Origin: Pyrrhoderma lamaoense
Lineage: Eukaryota; Basidiomycota; Agaricomycetes; Hymenochaetales; Hymenochaetaceae
Length of the DNA: 64,000 nt
Direction of reading: 5' to 3'
Assembly: GCA_002794735.1 (NCBI GenBank)
Contig: NBAZ01000027.1
Coordinates: 124,001-188,000 of the forward strand
A program made the translations under genes and the position numbers. This document shows, in pieces, positions 34,925 through 45,879 of the stretch. Within the stretch, counting starts at the first letter, position 1, and each line of letters starts with the position of its first letter. The notes under the pieces were generated by a model. The model searched no databases, was not told the origin of the DNA, and worked only from the letters and a program-made list of their open reading frames with translations.

Positions 34925-34947
34925 TTCTAGAACATTCTGGAACATTC
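34925..34947. promoter_or_regulatory. Perfect five-unit heat-shock-element-like array
   Basis: Five alternating TTC and GAA triplets spaced by two bases each (TTC at 34925, GAA at 34930, TTC at 34935, GAA at 34940, TTC at 34945) form an ideal inverted-pentamer heat shock element as bound by trimeric Hsf1. It lies just outside element G1 and about 140 bases upstream of a decayed ORF, so it may be that gene's former promoter. Confidence 0.6.
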
Positions 34948-35068
34948 CACCATGTTTTACCATCTTCCATCATTCTCTATGGTCATCTTTCCCCATTTAG
35001 TTTAGTCTTTTTGTAATTAGCCTAATTTAGTGTTTCAGCTAGCACAGCCTAGCTTAACCTCAAAAGCA

Positions 35069-35585
35069 ATATGTCAAGATGTACATGTTCACGAACAAGG
35101 GCATTGTTAAGGCCAAATCCCTCCAAATCCAGACCTCGAAAGATGATAACCTCCAAATTCGTTATGTAAATAGAAAAGCTACTATCAGTGCTACAGCCAA
35201 TGCCATGCTTCTTCGCAATGCCTCTGATGATAGTCTCTTAACCATTGACTAGCTTCGCTAGGCATTGCCTCACTTTGAATTAGCAATTGTCAAATCAGGA
35301 TAGGATGACACTGCAGTGAACAATTTTCAGAATTTCCACTCCCAATTGCTGAAGCACTCAGAATCTTTTGCATCTCCTATTGCAGGAAAGTATACCATGG
35401 CAGTAGTCCTGCAAGAAATCTAATTAGCATGGCACTCTTGTGTCGAAAAACAGGAAAGGGTGCTCACTTGTCCCTCAATGTGAAACACATTGACAGTGTT
35501 CGCAATGCGCTAAATATTGAAGAACATCACATTGAGAAAGCTGAACAGGCAATGACTATAGCTAACTTGCAAGCTTGTCTTGAGG
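35069..35585 (+). pseudogene. Decayed unrecognised ORF ending at a splice-donor-like site
   Basis: Starting near MYMFTNKGIVKAKSLQIQ, a reading frame continues with stops and shifts (at the TTGACTAGC near 35256 and in several later codons), then in another frame as KTGKGAHLSLNVKHIDSVRN up to a GAG followed by GTAAGT at about 35583. The codon pattern and the donor-like end suggest a truncated exon of a former gene. I do not recognise the family. It sits between LTR-like G1 and X2 and downstream of the heat-shock-element-like array. Confidence 0.35.
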
Positions 35586-35843
35586 TAAGTCTAATTAAAA
35601 TTGTCTTGTCCACAAACTCTTTTTGTGGCCTCTTTCTTTACTCTTGTGCCAAAGCATATCTTTTGTGATCTGGCCATCTTTGCTTGTGTTAAGATTTCCA
35701 AACTTTAGGCTTACCAATAATGATTATAAAGCACTTACATCATGTCTAACAATGAGGTCACACAAGGTTTATCAACTAGCTGGGACAGACCCCAAAACAT
35801 ATGCTATACCTATTATAGAATAATACAGGAAATGAAAGAGATA

Positions 35844-37452
35844 CAGTCACTAGCAAAAGTATTGCACGGTGACCTGGGGGTTCATTAGATTAGAATTAAG
35901 TCATGTAATAATTAGGTATATTAACACACTTTATCTTTATTATATACCTATATCCTTCTACTTTAGATAAGGTGAATATGAAACCTTAGTACAAGATAGA
36001 AACAGAGATAAAGACATTTTGCATTGTCGAGTCATGTGCAATACTTTTGCATACTGGCGACATGTTGACTTGCAGACACCACACCACAACAAATACATGA
36101 CCGTTTTTACCTATTCTTGTTTGTACGTGAAGCTAGTAGTTCTAAGTCTATGGCACCATACTTGACACCTACAAAAAAAACACGGATATAGGTCTACAAA
36201 GAATCAAGAAAGTCAGATGCCAAAATTGCAAGACTACTAAGATGTCATTCTACCACAATTGCTCAAAACTACAAGGATTTGCTGAAAACAAGGATCTTTA
36301 CCACCATAAACCCAAATCAGGCCGCCCTCAAAAAATGATGATGTCTGACTCTTGATATGCAGCTTTTTTGATTGATTCTGGTTGAGCACAAAACACAGTT
36401 GAAATCAAGAAATATTTTTTTTCCTGGTGTCAGTATAAGCACAATAGGACATTGACTTCATGATCAAAGACTATACCCTCAGGTCTCTCAAAAAAAACCT
36501 TACTTGGATAGACAAAAAAAGCTCTTGCAAAAAATATGGGCAAAAAATTTTTCTTTATGGCTTTTGAAAGATTGGGACAATGTAATCTTCTTTGATGAAA
36601 AAAAATACAACTTTTTTGGCTCCAATGGCAGACAAAAACTTGTATGGAGAAGAGATGGTCAAGCATATGAAGAAAAAAATATACAAAAAACCATCAAACA
36701 TGGCAGTGGCCATATAATGGTTTAGAGATATATCATATTAAAAGGGGTTGAGCAGTTTTATCAAATTGTAGGAAATTTAGACTCAATTCAATTCATTGAA
36801 ATCCTTGATAAATCACTTTTATTGACTCTAAAGAAGTATCATCTTTGACCTGGCAGCATTTTTTTCCAACAAGACAAAGATCCAAAACATACCTCAAAAA
36901 AAGCGCAACTTTGGTTTCAAAATCATCATATCAAAATAATGGACTGGGCACCTTCTTCACCTGATATGAATATTATAGAACATCTTTGGGACCATCTTGA
37001 AAAGAAAATTAATGCCAGAAATACAAGACCTCAAAATGTTGATAAAATATGGCACACATTAAAAAGAAAGAAAAGAAGAATGGTATAAAATTGATATTAA
37101 CTATATTAATTCATTGTACTTTAGTATACCTCAACATGTTGATGCTTTATGGCAGGTTAAAGGAGGATATACTAAATATTAGATTACTTAGAAATTTTAA
37201 TCAAGAATTTAGTTTTGTATTTGAAGCCGAAGTGAATAATACTGTTGATTTCAAAAAAATTGCACAGTGTTGATTACAAAATTTTCTTAATATTTTCTTT
37301 ACAGCTTATTATTTTTCCGTGTTTTTATGTATACATATTTTGAACTACTATGGTTATAAGCATATTGAATACAAGTTATAAAAATAAAGAAAAAAGTAAC
37401 AGAAATAAAAATTTAAAGAGTATAACACGTGCAATACTTTTGCTAACAACTG
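35844..37452 (+). mobile_element. Tc1/mariner element, decayed, nested in X2
   Basis: About 1609 bp with inverted ends CAGTCACTAGCAAAAGTATT on the left and the complement of CAGTTGTTAGCAAAAGTATT on the right, flanked by a duplicated TA. It contains a broken DDE transposase frame. The CAGT start and TA duplication are diagnostic of the Tc1/mariner superfamily. Comparing with X1 shows the empty site as GAGATATGTAAC, confirming insertion into a TA. Confidence 0.85.
36178..37180 (+). pseudogene. Tc1/mariner transposase remnant (DD34E)
   Basis: Three blocks of the catalytic core remain in changing frames: WDNVIFFDEKKYNFFGSNG (first Asp), IFFQQDKDPKHTSKKAQLWF (second Asp) and WAPSSPDMNIIEHLWDHL (the Glu), the last two spaced as expected for DD34E. 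An N-terminal helix-turn-helix part is recognisable near 36180-36300 (SDAKIARLLRCHSTTIAQNY) but is followed by several stops. Poly-A/T runs and stops show it is not functional. It acts, in active relatives, by cut-and-paste at TA sites. Confidence 0.8.
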
Positions 37453-37964
37453 TATATAACAATATGGCTATATGAATAATAAAGGCCTTAATCAAGAACC
37501 AGAAAGAAGACTGGAGATACTATATTATTTACAGATGGTTTGACATGCATATAAACAACTATTCTTATAATACCACTTTGCATAACATAACAAGGGTACA
37601 GAACCACCTTTGGTTAGAAGAACTATTTAAAGGATTATATTCCGATCAACCTGAACTACAGGTTCACTTTGAAACAATGCTAGATACTAGAAGTCATGGA
37701 GAACCAATCCTAGTAGCATCCTTGATATGTGTTATACCACACAAACAAGCTTTAGCAGAAATCAAGGAAGTAATTCGTAAATCTATAATCAGAGCTACAG
37801 ATGAATGCATTGCACTATGAGGACCAGGCATAATAACTATAGATAAAAAGGAGACAAATCACTTTGCAATGCGAATGCACACACTGTGGAGAGGAATGAT
37901 ATATGAAACATATAATAAAGCTCCTCGTTCAGGATTCAAGAGAGTAGATTGGATCATTCTTAAC

Positions 37965-39240
37965 CTAGGAATTCTCCACCAATACCTAATTCCTTTTAGG
38001 TCTTCCTTGAGTAGGTTCTGACCGAGCGCCTACTGGTTTTACTTTGGAGGGGTTCCCTCCTACCTTCCTACCCTGGGCACATTTAAGAGATCGGACTCTT
38101 ATAAGTGTGGACTTGAACCCATTTAGGTGAGCACATCTATAAACATTTAATTGGTTGTATCCCTTTAGACTGGTCAACCTTAACCAGTAGAGCATATCCT
38201 TCAAGATCTATTCATAGGGGATCTGCGCATTGGATCCATGCCGTACCCTCTGTCCTTCTGAGTCCTTGTCCAGTAGGAGACTCCACGCTGGTTCCACATA
38301 TATCCTGTTATTGTTTTTGCTAAGATGGAGGCCGTCTCTCTCCTTCTCGCAAAAGGAATTGCATAAACTGCCTTTGAAGTCTATTTGTAGGGGACTTCAT
38401 GCTACTGGCCCAGCGTCTAACCTATAAGTTCATTTGCCACACTTGTTTTCTTAGTTACTTGAATCTTCTGCCTTCTGTGTCTATTCTTAGGGGACCACAA
38501 TGCTACTGGCACAGCATATAACCCTTATGAGTGGTGATGATGTTGTCCAAAGTATAAGAGGTAGAATGTGTTCTGGTTCAAACAGATCACTAGTCATGGC
38601 ATTACTAGATCCTTGCATTGTATTTTAACACCCTTTGAAGCCAAGTAGAAGTTGTTGACACCACCGTTCTATGATTAGTTGCCCCAAATACATCCTGGAG
38701 TTAACCAAGCACAGAGGCTAACCTTTTCAAGTTATTTTATGATTGGAATGAGAAACTTCTTGTAGCCCAAGTGTGGTTATAACATAAGCCACTGCATGGT
38801 ACAACAAGAAGTCCTCTTCTAAGGCATTACAGCACAAAGACAGTATATCTTAATACTGTGACTACTTGATTACATTGAGAATTTCACCCATTGCAGAGAG
38901 TCAATCCGAACCAACTTTTTAAGACTCTAATGGAGGCTTGGTCAGACCTATTAAATAACAAAGCAAAAAGGATAAAAAGAAAAATAGAGCATATATAAAC
39001 ATATGTCATAATATCAATCAGAAGTGAAGAAGCACCTGACGAATATATGACAAGATAATAAATAGAAATTGAAGGAGAATAGGATACAAGATATACAATG
39101 GTACAGGAGCAAAAAGGAATTATATTTTTGGCGATTTGTTAGTTTTATAAATTTTGTGTTAATGGTTATGTTCTTTTTTGTGAAGAGTGGGGGTTATAAA
39201 ATAAAAGAAAGAAATAAAAGAAACAAAATAAAAGATAAAA
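37965..39240. other. Non-coding repeat-region sequence with a threefold TCTATT...TAGGGGA motif
   Basis: No gene is recognised in these 1.3 kb. The GC-richer part (38000-38520) repeats an imperfect motif: TCTATTCATAGGGGAT near 38208, TCTATTTGTAGGGGACT near 38380 and TCTATTCTTAGGGGACC near 38477, the last two followed by ATGCTACTGGC-CAGC. The remainder is AT-rich. It may be the internal or leader part of another decayed retroelement. Confidence 0.35.
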
Positions 39241-39262
39241 ATTAAGTACTTGCTGCAGAGGG

Positions 39263-41122
39263 CTACAAATCTAAAAAGCAAAATTCATTCATGTTCCAAG
39301 TCATTAAATCTTTCACCTCCCAGCTCAGCCGTTCTATTAAATGGTCCCAGTTCCGATTTTCACCTAGTTGTAACAACTGTTCCAATAACATTTCATATAG
39401 GCCTAGGACATCTGGTTCATCATAGTGTATCTGTAAACGACATTCCCAGTAAGCTAGCTGCTCCTTGATGTCCTTTACGAGTTGTTCATAATGGTGTATC
39501 ACAAAGACATGTCTTTGTGCAGGAGGGTTCCAGTAATATGAGCTAAGAGAATCCTCATTATGTTGTGACCCATAAATGACTGGATGCCATGGTAGCTTGT
39601 GGTATCTTTTCAGATGTGGAGCCATTTGAGTCCAAGATATGCCAAACTGTTCTTTCATAACCACAAGTGGTTGATACATAATATGGTCCAAGGGTAGAGT
39701 AGTCCTTTGGAGGTTATACTTGACATTGCGACCTGTCTGATAACTCCAAACCCAAGTGGTGATGAGCCATGCTGGTAAGTGTAATACATACCATTATTGA
39801 AGCATGAGTGACATCAGAGACTATTCAGCATTAGAGCTTGGTTTGTTGGGTATATATGGTAAAGAAGGTAGGTCTTCTTCTTTAATGACATAATGCGACT
39901 TGTGCCCATGTTGTACTGCCCAGTGTTCTTCAATTGCTGGTTCCTCTATAGCCAGATTTAGCAATTCCTGGTAATTCACTAGCATATACACTTCTTTGGG
40001 TTTGTATACATCTGTTGGTGTGGCATAGGCATTGGGCCAATCGTCCGAGTTGTAAAGTTCTTCCTCTTGTTCTTCCCATGCTGAGTAGATCGTAGTATCA
40101 TTAGATGCTCAGAAATAGATCTCTCCATCTTTATAAAAAGAAGCAGGAAGAGATTTGAACACATTTTTAACTCGGAGGCATGGCCAGGAGACTCCCAGCA
40201 TTGAACCATCCTTAGCAAGAGTATAATGTTAAAAGTGGTTGTCTACGAGTAAGAGAGGGTAGTCTGGCCTGCCAAGACGATTGCAATCAATAGACCAAAT
40301 GCTTGAGGACTTGGGGAATGGCGCCATGCGACAATGTCTGCTTGATGCTTCCAGTACTTGACTTCCTTGTCAATGTCATTAACCCAATCATAGTCCAGAT
40401 AGTAGAAGATAAGATCCAACAGCTCTTGAGGGAACAACCCCAAGAGCAGCATCTGCTTGATCTTTTTCACCACCATTGGTCAAGTGTCTTCATGCTGAAA
40501 GCAGAACATAGGTAGATCACAGTGGTGCCAGATGTCACGAGGGTGACAACTCCACTTCGGAGGAGGAACATGGAAGTAGGGGTCTGTGAAGTAGAACTGA
40601 CACCATCTGCACCAACAGAGTCCTTGGACGGAAGAAAGAAGATGATAGAAATGAATATCAGACAAAATGGGGATTGCTGAGGTAAGAAGCAGCTCCTTCA
40701 TTGCAAGCTGACAAGTTCAGCAGTTATAAGCTGTGGGGATATTAGTTAACTTAGCACAATTATATGCCCCAGTTGTCATCCATTGAACTAGAGTCCAAGT
40801 GTTTTCATACAATAAGATATCTGTATTGAAAGGCATGATCCTGTAAAACCCAAACTCTGCTATTAGATTAGCAAGAGGATTGTGGTTGGCTTCGATGATA
40901 GGTACTGCATTTGTTATATCTTCATTTGTTTGAGTTGGTGGGGGAGGTTCATTCTTGTCGACTACGATGTTACTAGTGTTAGAGCTTGTTTCTCCTTCTG
41001 CATCTCAATCCGAAGAGGAATCGGAAAGTCCAGATTGAAGAGCACTCTGGATGATCTTGACTGCTTGCTCATCGAGCAAAGAGGGCATAGAGATAGAGGA
41101 GGAGGATGACCAGAAAGACATT
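39263..41122 (-). pseudogene. Unrecognised decayed gene, TATA-led, Trp-rich product
   Basis: A minus-strand frame begins at ATG 41122 with MSFWSSSSSISMPSLLDEQ, continues with several stops and shifts, and ends near 39263. Readable blocks include LCWCRWCQFYFTDPYFHVPP, FYYLDYDWVNDIDKEVKYWK, SPSPQAFGLLIAIVLAG, LPWHPVIYGSQHNEDSLSSY and LIERLSWEVKDLMTWNMNEF. A TATAAAG box lies about 60-70 bases upstream of the ATG (near 41190 on the minus strand). I recognise no domain. The CxxC near CWCRWC and the aromatic-rich content are the only distinctive traits. It is co-oriented with the next decayed gene upstream (41460-43751), and both may belong to one mobile unit. Confidence 0.4.
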
Positions 41123-41459
41123 ATAGTGTTGAGTGAGTTGGTGAGAATGGGGTTCTAGAGAACCACAGGTTTCTGTCTTTATACCATTGACATGACAGAT
41201 AAGGGGTAATTGATTTCCCTACAGATGCTGCTTATCTCTGTGAGACAAGTTCAGCATTCATACACCAATTAAGTTGTGAAAGATAGGGTTTATTAAGAAG
41301 CCTCAACTCTGGTGATGGGCACTCTTCTTAATATTAATATTCCCATGGGGAATAAGATCTTTTTACAGCATATCCAGGTCAGTATGGTCAAATGAACTTA
41401 ATCACCCAACCTGCACCTTACTCAGCTGAAGGTGAGACAGTTTAACGATCTGTCTAAGT

Positions 41460-43751
41460 CTAAAACTCATCAAGATGAGCTTGCCACTTCAGGCAGTGGG
41501 TTTGGTACTTTGTAATTCCGCATGACTTCCGTAGTAACGTTGGAAACATGATTGAGCGATTCACGATCCCAGACATATTACATGTATAGCATATTTGCTT
41601 TCTTGAGAAGTTGAAGTCCTTTGATAATTTCCGGTGCGAGAATTTGAAGATGATCCTAGACTCATTGACTATTCCAATACCTTTGTCCAAATGAAACACA
41701 GTCTTTGAAGAGTTCATTATGTTTCTCGACTAGTGGGAGTACATGTTCTTCTTTGTAGTGGTTGAACTGTTCTTGAGTCCAAAGGCTGAAATGCTCCACC
41801 TGCCACCAAGATCCTGCTTGATAAGCAATTTCTCATGTGAGTAATAAAGATTCGTGCCAAAATGGCTGTGGGAGCAAGAAACAGATCTTTGTCCAAAAGA
41901 CTTGAGCTGAGAGATAGTACTCTTGCTCAGTAGGTGTACAGTCCCCTGACAAAAGTTTTGTCGCGGTCACACATCATAAAAAAATGATTTTTTTTTAAAA
42001 CCACTACACAACATTTTTAAAATAAATTTACAATTAAACACTTGTAAAAAAATATTTTGATATGATAGTACCAGTTTTTAATATTTTAAATAGAGTTTTA
42101 TTTATTTAAAAAATATAAAAATTACATTCTTTATAATACTATGAATTTAGCCCTCATTTTTCTAGTCTCTTTTTAAATTTAACTAGTCTCTCGAAAATCG
42201 AGCTCTTTGCTAGATACTGAATATAAGTAATAGGTCTTGATATTTATGAGTTAAATAAGACACAATAATGGGTTATTATAGAGATATGACCTTTTATGCC
42301 AATTTTTCGACTTATATGCATGTCTGTTTTTTTATATCTTCTTATTTTAATAATCAAACCTGTCTGATACTTTTATATTATATGCATATATATATATATT
42401 AAGCTTAATGAACTCAAAATATTATAGATATCTGCTACAGAAAAATTAAAAACTCTATTAAAAGAAATTTTTTACTATATTTTATTTGTCATTTTTTATT
42501 TTTTCGGAGAGTTTTGAGTAATGCAAAATATATTTAATGTTTTTATTTTACTTTCATTTCCTAATCATATATTTTAAATAACATAAAAGTATACGGATCT
42601 TTTCAAATCGTTCTTATGCAAAAAATGTACTTATAATTGAATTGTCTGTTTAAGTATAAAAATGTTATATATTTATTGATTTTAATGCAGATATTTATTT
42701 ATTGGAAGGTATTTTTTATATTACATTTTACTTGATATGAATTGAATTTGTGGTTATACAGATATGAAGGAAAAGGTTAAATGTTGTACGGTGTGACGCG
42801 ACAAAACTTTTGTCATACCACTGTACAGTCTTGGATGTTTCTCCATGGAATATTGTAACTGTTAACAGGAGTTTCTTTATCGGGAAATATTGGAGTAGGT
42901 GGGAGTTGTTGGGGTGAGAGTTCCTTGATCAACTTTAAGTTCAAGTAGATTTCATCCATACATGACTTAGGATCAGGATTTGATAAGACAGCCATCAGGA
43001 GGTCCTTATTTTCTTTGAGGTTGGAGACTTCCCATGACAATGAGAATGCAAGATAAGTGGATTCTCTGACCATGAGAGTCCTCTTTACTTCTTTACACAT
43101 AATGGAGTAGATTCCATACCATTCACTATAGTGAAAAAACATTCCCGAGAGTTGAATTAAGTCGTCCCATGGTGAGCCTATTTGTTCCAATCTTATTCCA
43201 TTAATTTGCTCTGGGATAGATAGGTACTCCTTGAAATACAAGAGGGCACGTAACTGTTGATTAGTCATGTGCATCCAGTTCCATTGTTCTTCAGTAGACA
43301 ATAACCACATTGTTGTTATGGCTTCGAGTACAGGCCATAAAAGCACAAAATACTTGTAACTTAAGCATTACTTCAATGTAGTGTGTAGCTGAGTGTTGTC
43401 CATTAAATGTTTCTTCCAGAAGGTGATTGGCTTGTGGGTTGTTGCAGGCCTTGAGTTCCAAAAGGGAATGTTGGATACAATGTCACTCCATCTCGGGAGA
43501 GATGTATGACTGCTAGGGGCTGGTCTATCAATTGTTGGATCGCTAGTAGGGAAATCGTTATCTCCAGGTGTGAGCTGAGGCCTGGCATGGTTGAAGAGGA
43601 GATCTTCACCAGAAGGTATTGTGCATCTGGAGTAAGTAAGACAATCATCCCCATCCACCGATATGGTGACAAGAATGTCCTCGTCATTGGAGTTGTCATT
43701 GTGATTGTCTATGTTGCGAAAAGCTAGCACTTCGATATCTGCAGAGGGCAT
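41460..43751 (-). pseudogene. Unrecognised decayed gene, TATA-led, split by a MITE
   Basis: Begins at ATG 43751 with MPSADIEVLAFRNIDNH; a TATATAAAAAGC box is 50-60 bases upstream. The frame runs through a Pro/Ser-rich part and, after a shift near 43350, through LLWPVLEAITTMWLLSTEEQ, GSPWDDLIQLSGMFFHYSEW and PTPIFPDKETPVNSYNIPWR to QDC at the MITE. Beyond the MITE the frame resumes as TPTEQEYYLSAQVFWTKICF and QAGSWWQVEHFSLWTQEQF before decaying. Joining at the single TA gives an unbroken TGT-ACA codon junction, so the gene was coding before insertion. No known domain. The style (TATA box, aromatic-rich protein) matches the gene at 39263-41122. Confidence 0.45.
41939..42823. mobile_element. MITE (non-autonomous Tc1/mariner-like), 885 bp
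   Basis: Inverted ends of about 33 bp: left CAGTCCCCTGACAAAAGTTT..., right complement CAGTGGTATGACAAAAGTTT..., both continuing TGTCGCG. The TA target is duplicated (41937-41938 and 42824-42825). The interior is very AT-rich and encodes nothing recognisable, so it depends on a transposase elsewhere. Its ends share the CAGT....CAAAAGT plan with the Tc1/mariner at 35844 but differ in sequence, so it is a different subfamily. Confidence 0.85.
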
Positions 43752-43967
43752 GAGATAAGGCAGCTGAAGAAAAGAAGTTGTCCTTAGTCGAATGCCGTGA
43801 TTGCTTTTTATATACATCCATAATTTGGGGCCCTTACTATCCCAAATCAGTTTTCTGTTAGAGTTCTATCCACATAGTAACTCTTAGAGCGTGTTGCCAC
43901 ACTCCACCAGAGTAAGAAGTTATTCTGTTCAACTTCTTATTTCAGTATAAAGGTTTTGCCACAAGGC

Positions 43968-45763
43968 TGTTACGGAATTGGAGGTTTAAAGATTCGCGGA
44001 TCATCGGCTAGGTCGGAGATCAAACACAAACCAAATATAGGAAGCTGCAAATCCTGCCTATTACGAACAATAGCAAACTCAGCCATGTCACACAGGGAAG
44101 TCCTCTCTCAAGATGAAGAAAGGCCTGCGGTGTTTGAACGATTACATGCGCAGCCAGCAGAGCCATTGCTGGATCAAGTCCGTGGTTGGATAGAATCACG
44201 GCAAAGGTCAGAAAATAGGACCTTACCAAATCCTACAGGAGACGTAGGTGTTCGTATAGCAGTACATGAAGCAGAACGAACTAGCGAATCTCAAGTACAC
44301 AGTCAGGTGGAACGAGTCCCTTGGTGTCAGACCAGGGTAGGGTGTATCAATTGCAGAAAGACTTATGCGTTACAATCAGACCTCTACAAGATCACTTGGA
44401 CAACTCTATTCGAGATGGGAATGGACGCTACCGAGTTTACAGTACAAGTACAGAAGTACTGGACAGACGATTCTATTCGAGAGCTACCTCATTGGGAGCA
44501 AGACGTATGGACCTTCCATTATATTACTCTCTTAGAGATAAAGAGGAAGGAAAAGGTCTGGGGTCAAGTCAGGATTGTTGTCTTAACGAACATGGAGCAT
44601 ACTGAACACCAGCACGATGAACAGTGCAGCAGTAGTGTGGTTCACTATCAGGTGGTACCACGGGACCCCCAGAATGGGGAATACTCTTACTCCGTCAGCT
44701 ACCAAGGAAAGTCTACGATCACCTCAAGTTAATCGATGTGCCTGGATACATACGATGGGGATACCATCTCCAGTTCAATGCAGAACAACGTGTGGCCTGT
44801 TGGGTCAGTACGGACCATACAGGGTCTTTGTGGAGCGAACGCACAACACGTTTTAGCTACAAGTGGGGCTATCAGGGATTCAGGGCAGTGGACCCTAACT
44901 CAGGGACAGGAGATTGGGAATCTCTCTAGATCAGATCTAAGGGTCTCAGGGTCTCAGGGAGTAATGCGATCGTATGGACTGCGGAGCAGGGACGATAAGG
45001 GTTCAGACATGTGTGGGATACACAGGGTCTTCAGGGACTTGTGGAGCAAGTGCCCTTAAGGTTATGGTTAGGATAAAGGAATACCCATGGCATAATGGGT
45101 GTTGATGAAGGCTATAAAAGCAGGACTTTTGGACATCATAGAGTAGATTGTTCAGACTCACTTATAGCTGTAAAACGGTAATAAGTTCTCTTATAGCCAA
45201 TAACTGGTGGTAATATCCAACAACTGTTGGTAAAAGCCATCATCTGGTAATAAGTTATAACTACACTTGAAGTACAATACCTGCGCTCAGTCAAGATTGT
45301 CGTTAGCTGGCAAAGGTGTTGTTTTAAGGGTATCTGTATTGTGGTAGAACATCTAGCTTTCTCTAACATCGTTACTTGTTCTCTATCGCTGTACAGTGAG
45401 GAGACTACTTCTATACTCTCCAAGAAGGACCACGTTATCGTACTACGAGTTATTGCATCAGCATCGTTTAGGTTGAATCAATACCTTGGTCAACACCTCG
45501 CGTGATTACCTCTTTGTCACAATCTACTTGTAGTGTCCTCGGCACTTGGCACGATGACTTCAAGACCCCCTACCTTGAAGAAGCACCAACTGCTCATTAG
45601 CTTTAACCGGACTAGGTGTCTATTTAGTCTGATCAACTACTTAGCACACTGCTAGCCCAACCCTTTTGGCGAAAGGATTAGAGTTGCTTTATCTGGGTTA
45701 TTGAACCTCTATTACTAAGGTTGTAGATCGCGCTGATCTCTTAGTTTTAAGGAAACCGTAACA
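43968..45763 (+). mobile_element. LTR-like element G, copy G2 (solo), inverted relative to G1
   Basis: 1796 bp with ends TGTTACGG and CCGTAACA and a perfect AAGGC target duplication (43963-43967 and 45764-45768). It is a near-identical inverted copy of G1. Its TATAAAAG box is at 45113-45120. Because it has its own target duplication and points the wrong way, it cannot be the partner LTR of the gypsy body at 45870-49268; it is an independent solo unit inserted downstream of it. Confidence 0.8.
43974..44732 (+). pseudogene. ORF of element G2, frameshifted copy
   Basis: Same protein as the G1 ORF: GSCKSCLLRTIANSAMSHRE, then VGCINCRKTY and HWEQDVWTFHYITLLEIK. After VVHYQVVPRDP the frame shifts, because the C run near 44666 is one base shorter than in G1, and the remaining C-terminal part (YIRWGYHLQFNAEQRVACW) lies in another frame up to 44929. 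The shift could be a real mutation or an assembly error in a homopolymer. The frame is also open leftward through the element end. Function unknown. Confidence 0.5.
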
Positions 45764-45879
45764 AAGGCTGGTCCTTGACTGAATAAAAGTCCTTATCTAT
45801 GAGTGCTGAGGCACAAATAGTTTAAGGAGAGGTGCCCCTGGTTTGGGCTGTGTTATGACTCATGTTTATTCTGAGTCAT

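Larger units (their letters stand above)
35697..37964 (+). mobile_element. LTR-like element X, copy X2, split by a Tc1/mariner insertion and truncated
   Basis: Starts TGTTAAGATTTCC like X1 and matches X1 across the ORF region, but is interrupted at a TA (35842-35843 and 37453-37454) by a 1.6-kb Tc1/mariner element, resumes at 37455, and is lost at about 37964 where it meets unrelated sequence. Its ORF is broken by the insertion and by stops. Differences from X1 are mainly C-to-T and G-to-A changes (for example CTAGCCGG in X1 is CTAGCTGG here). Confidence 0.7.
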
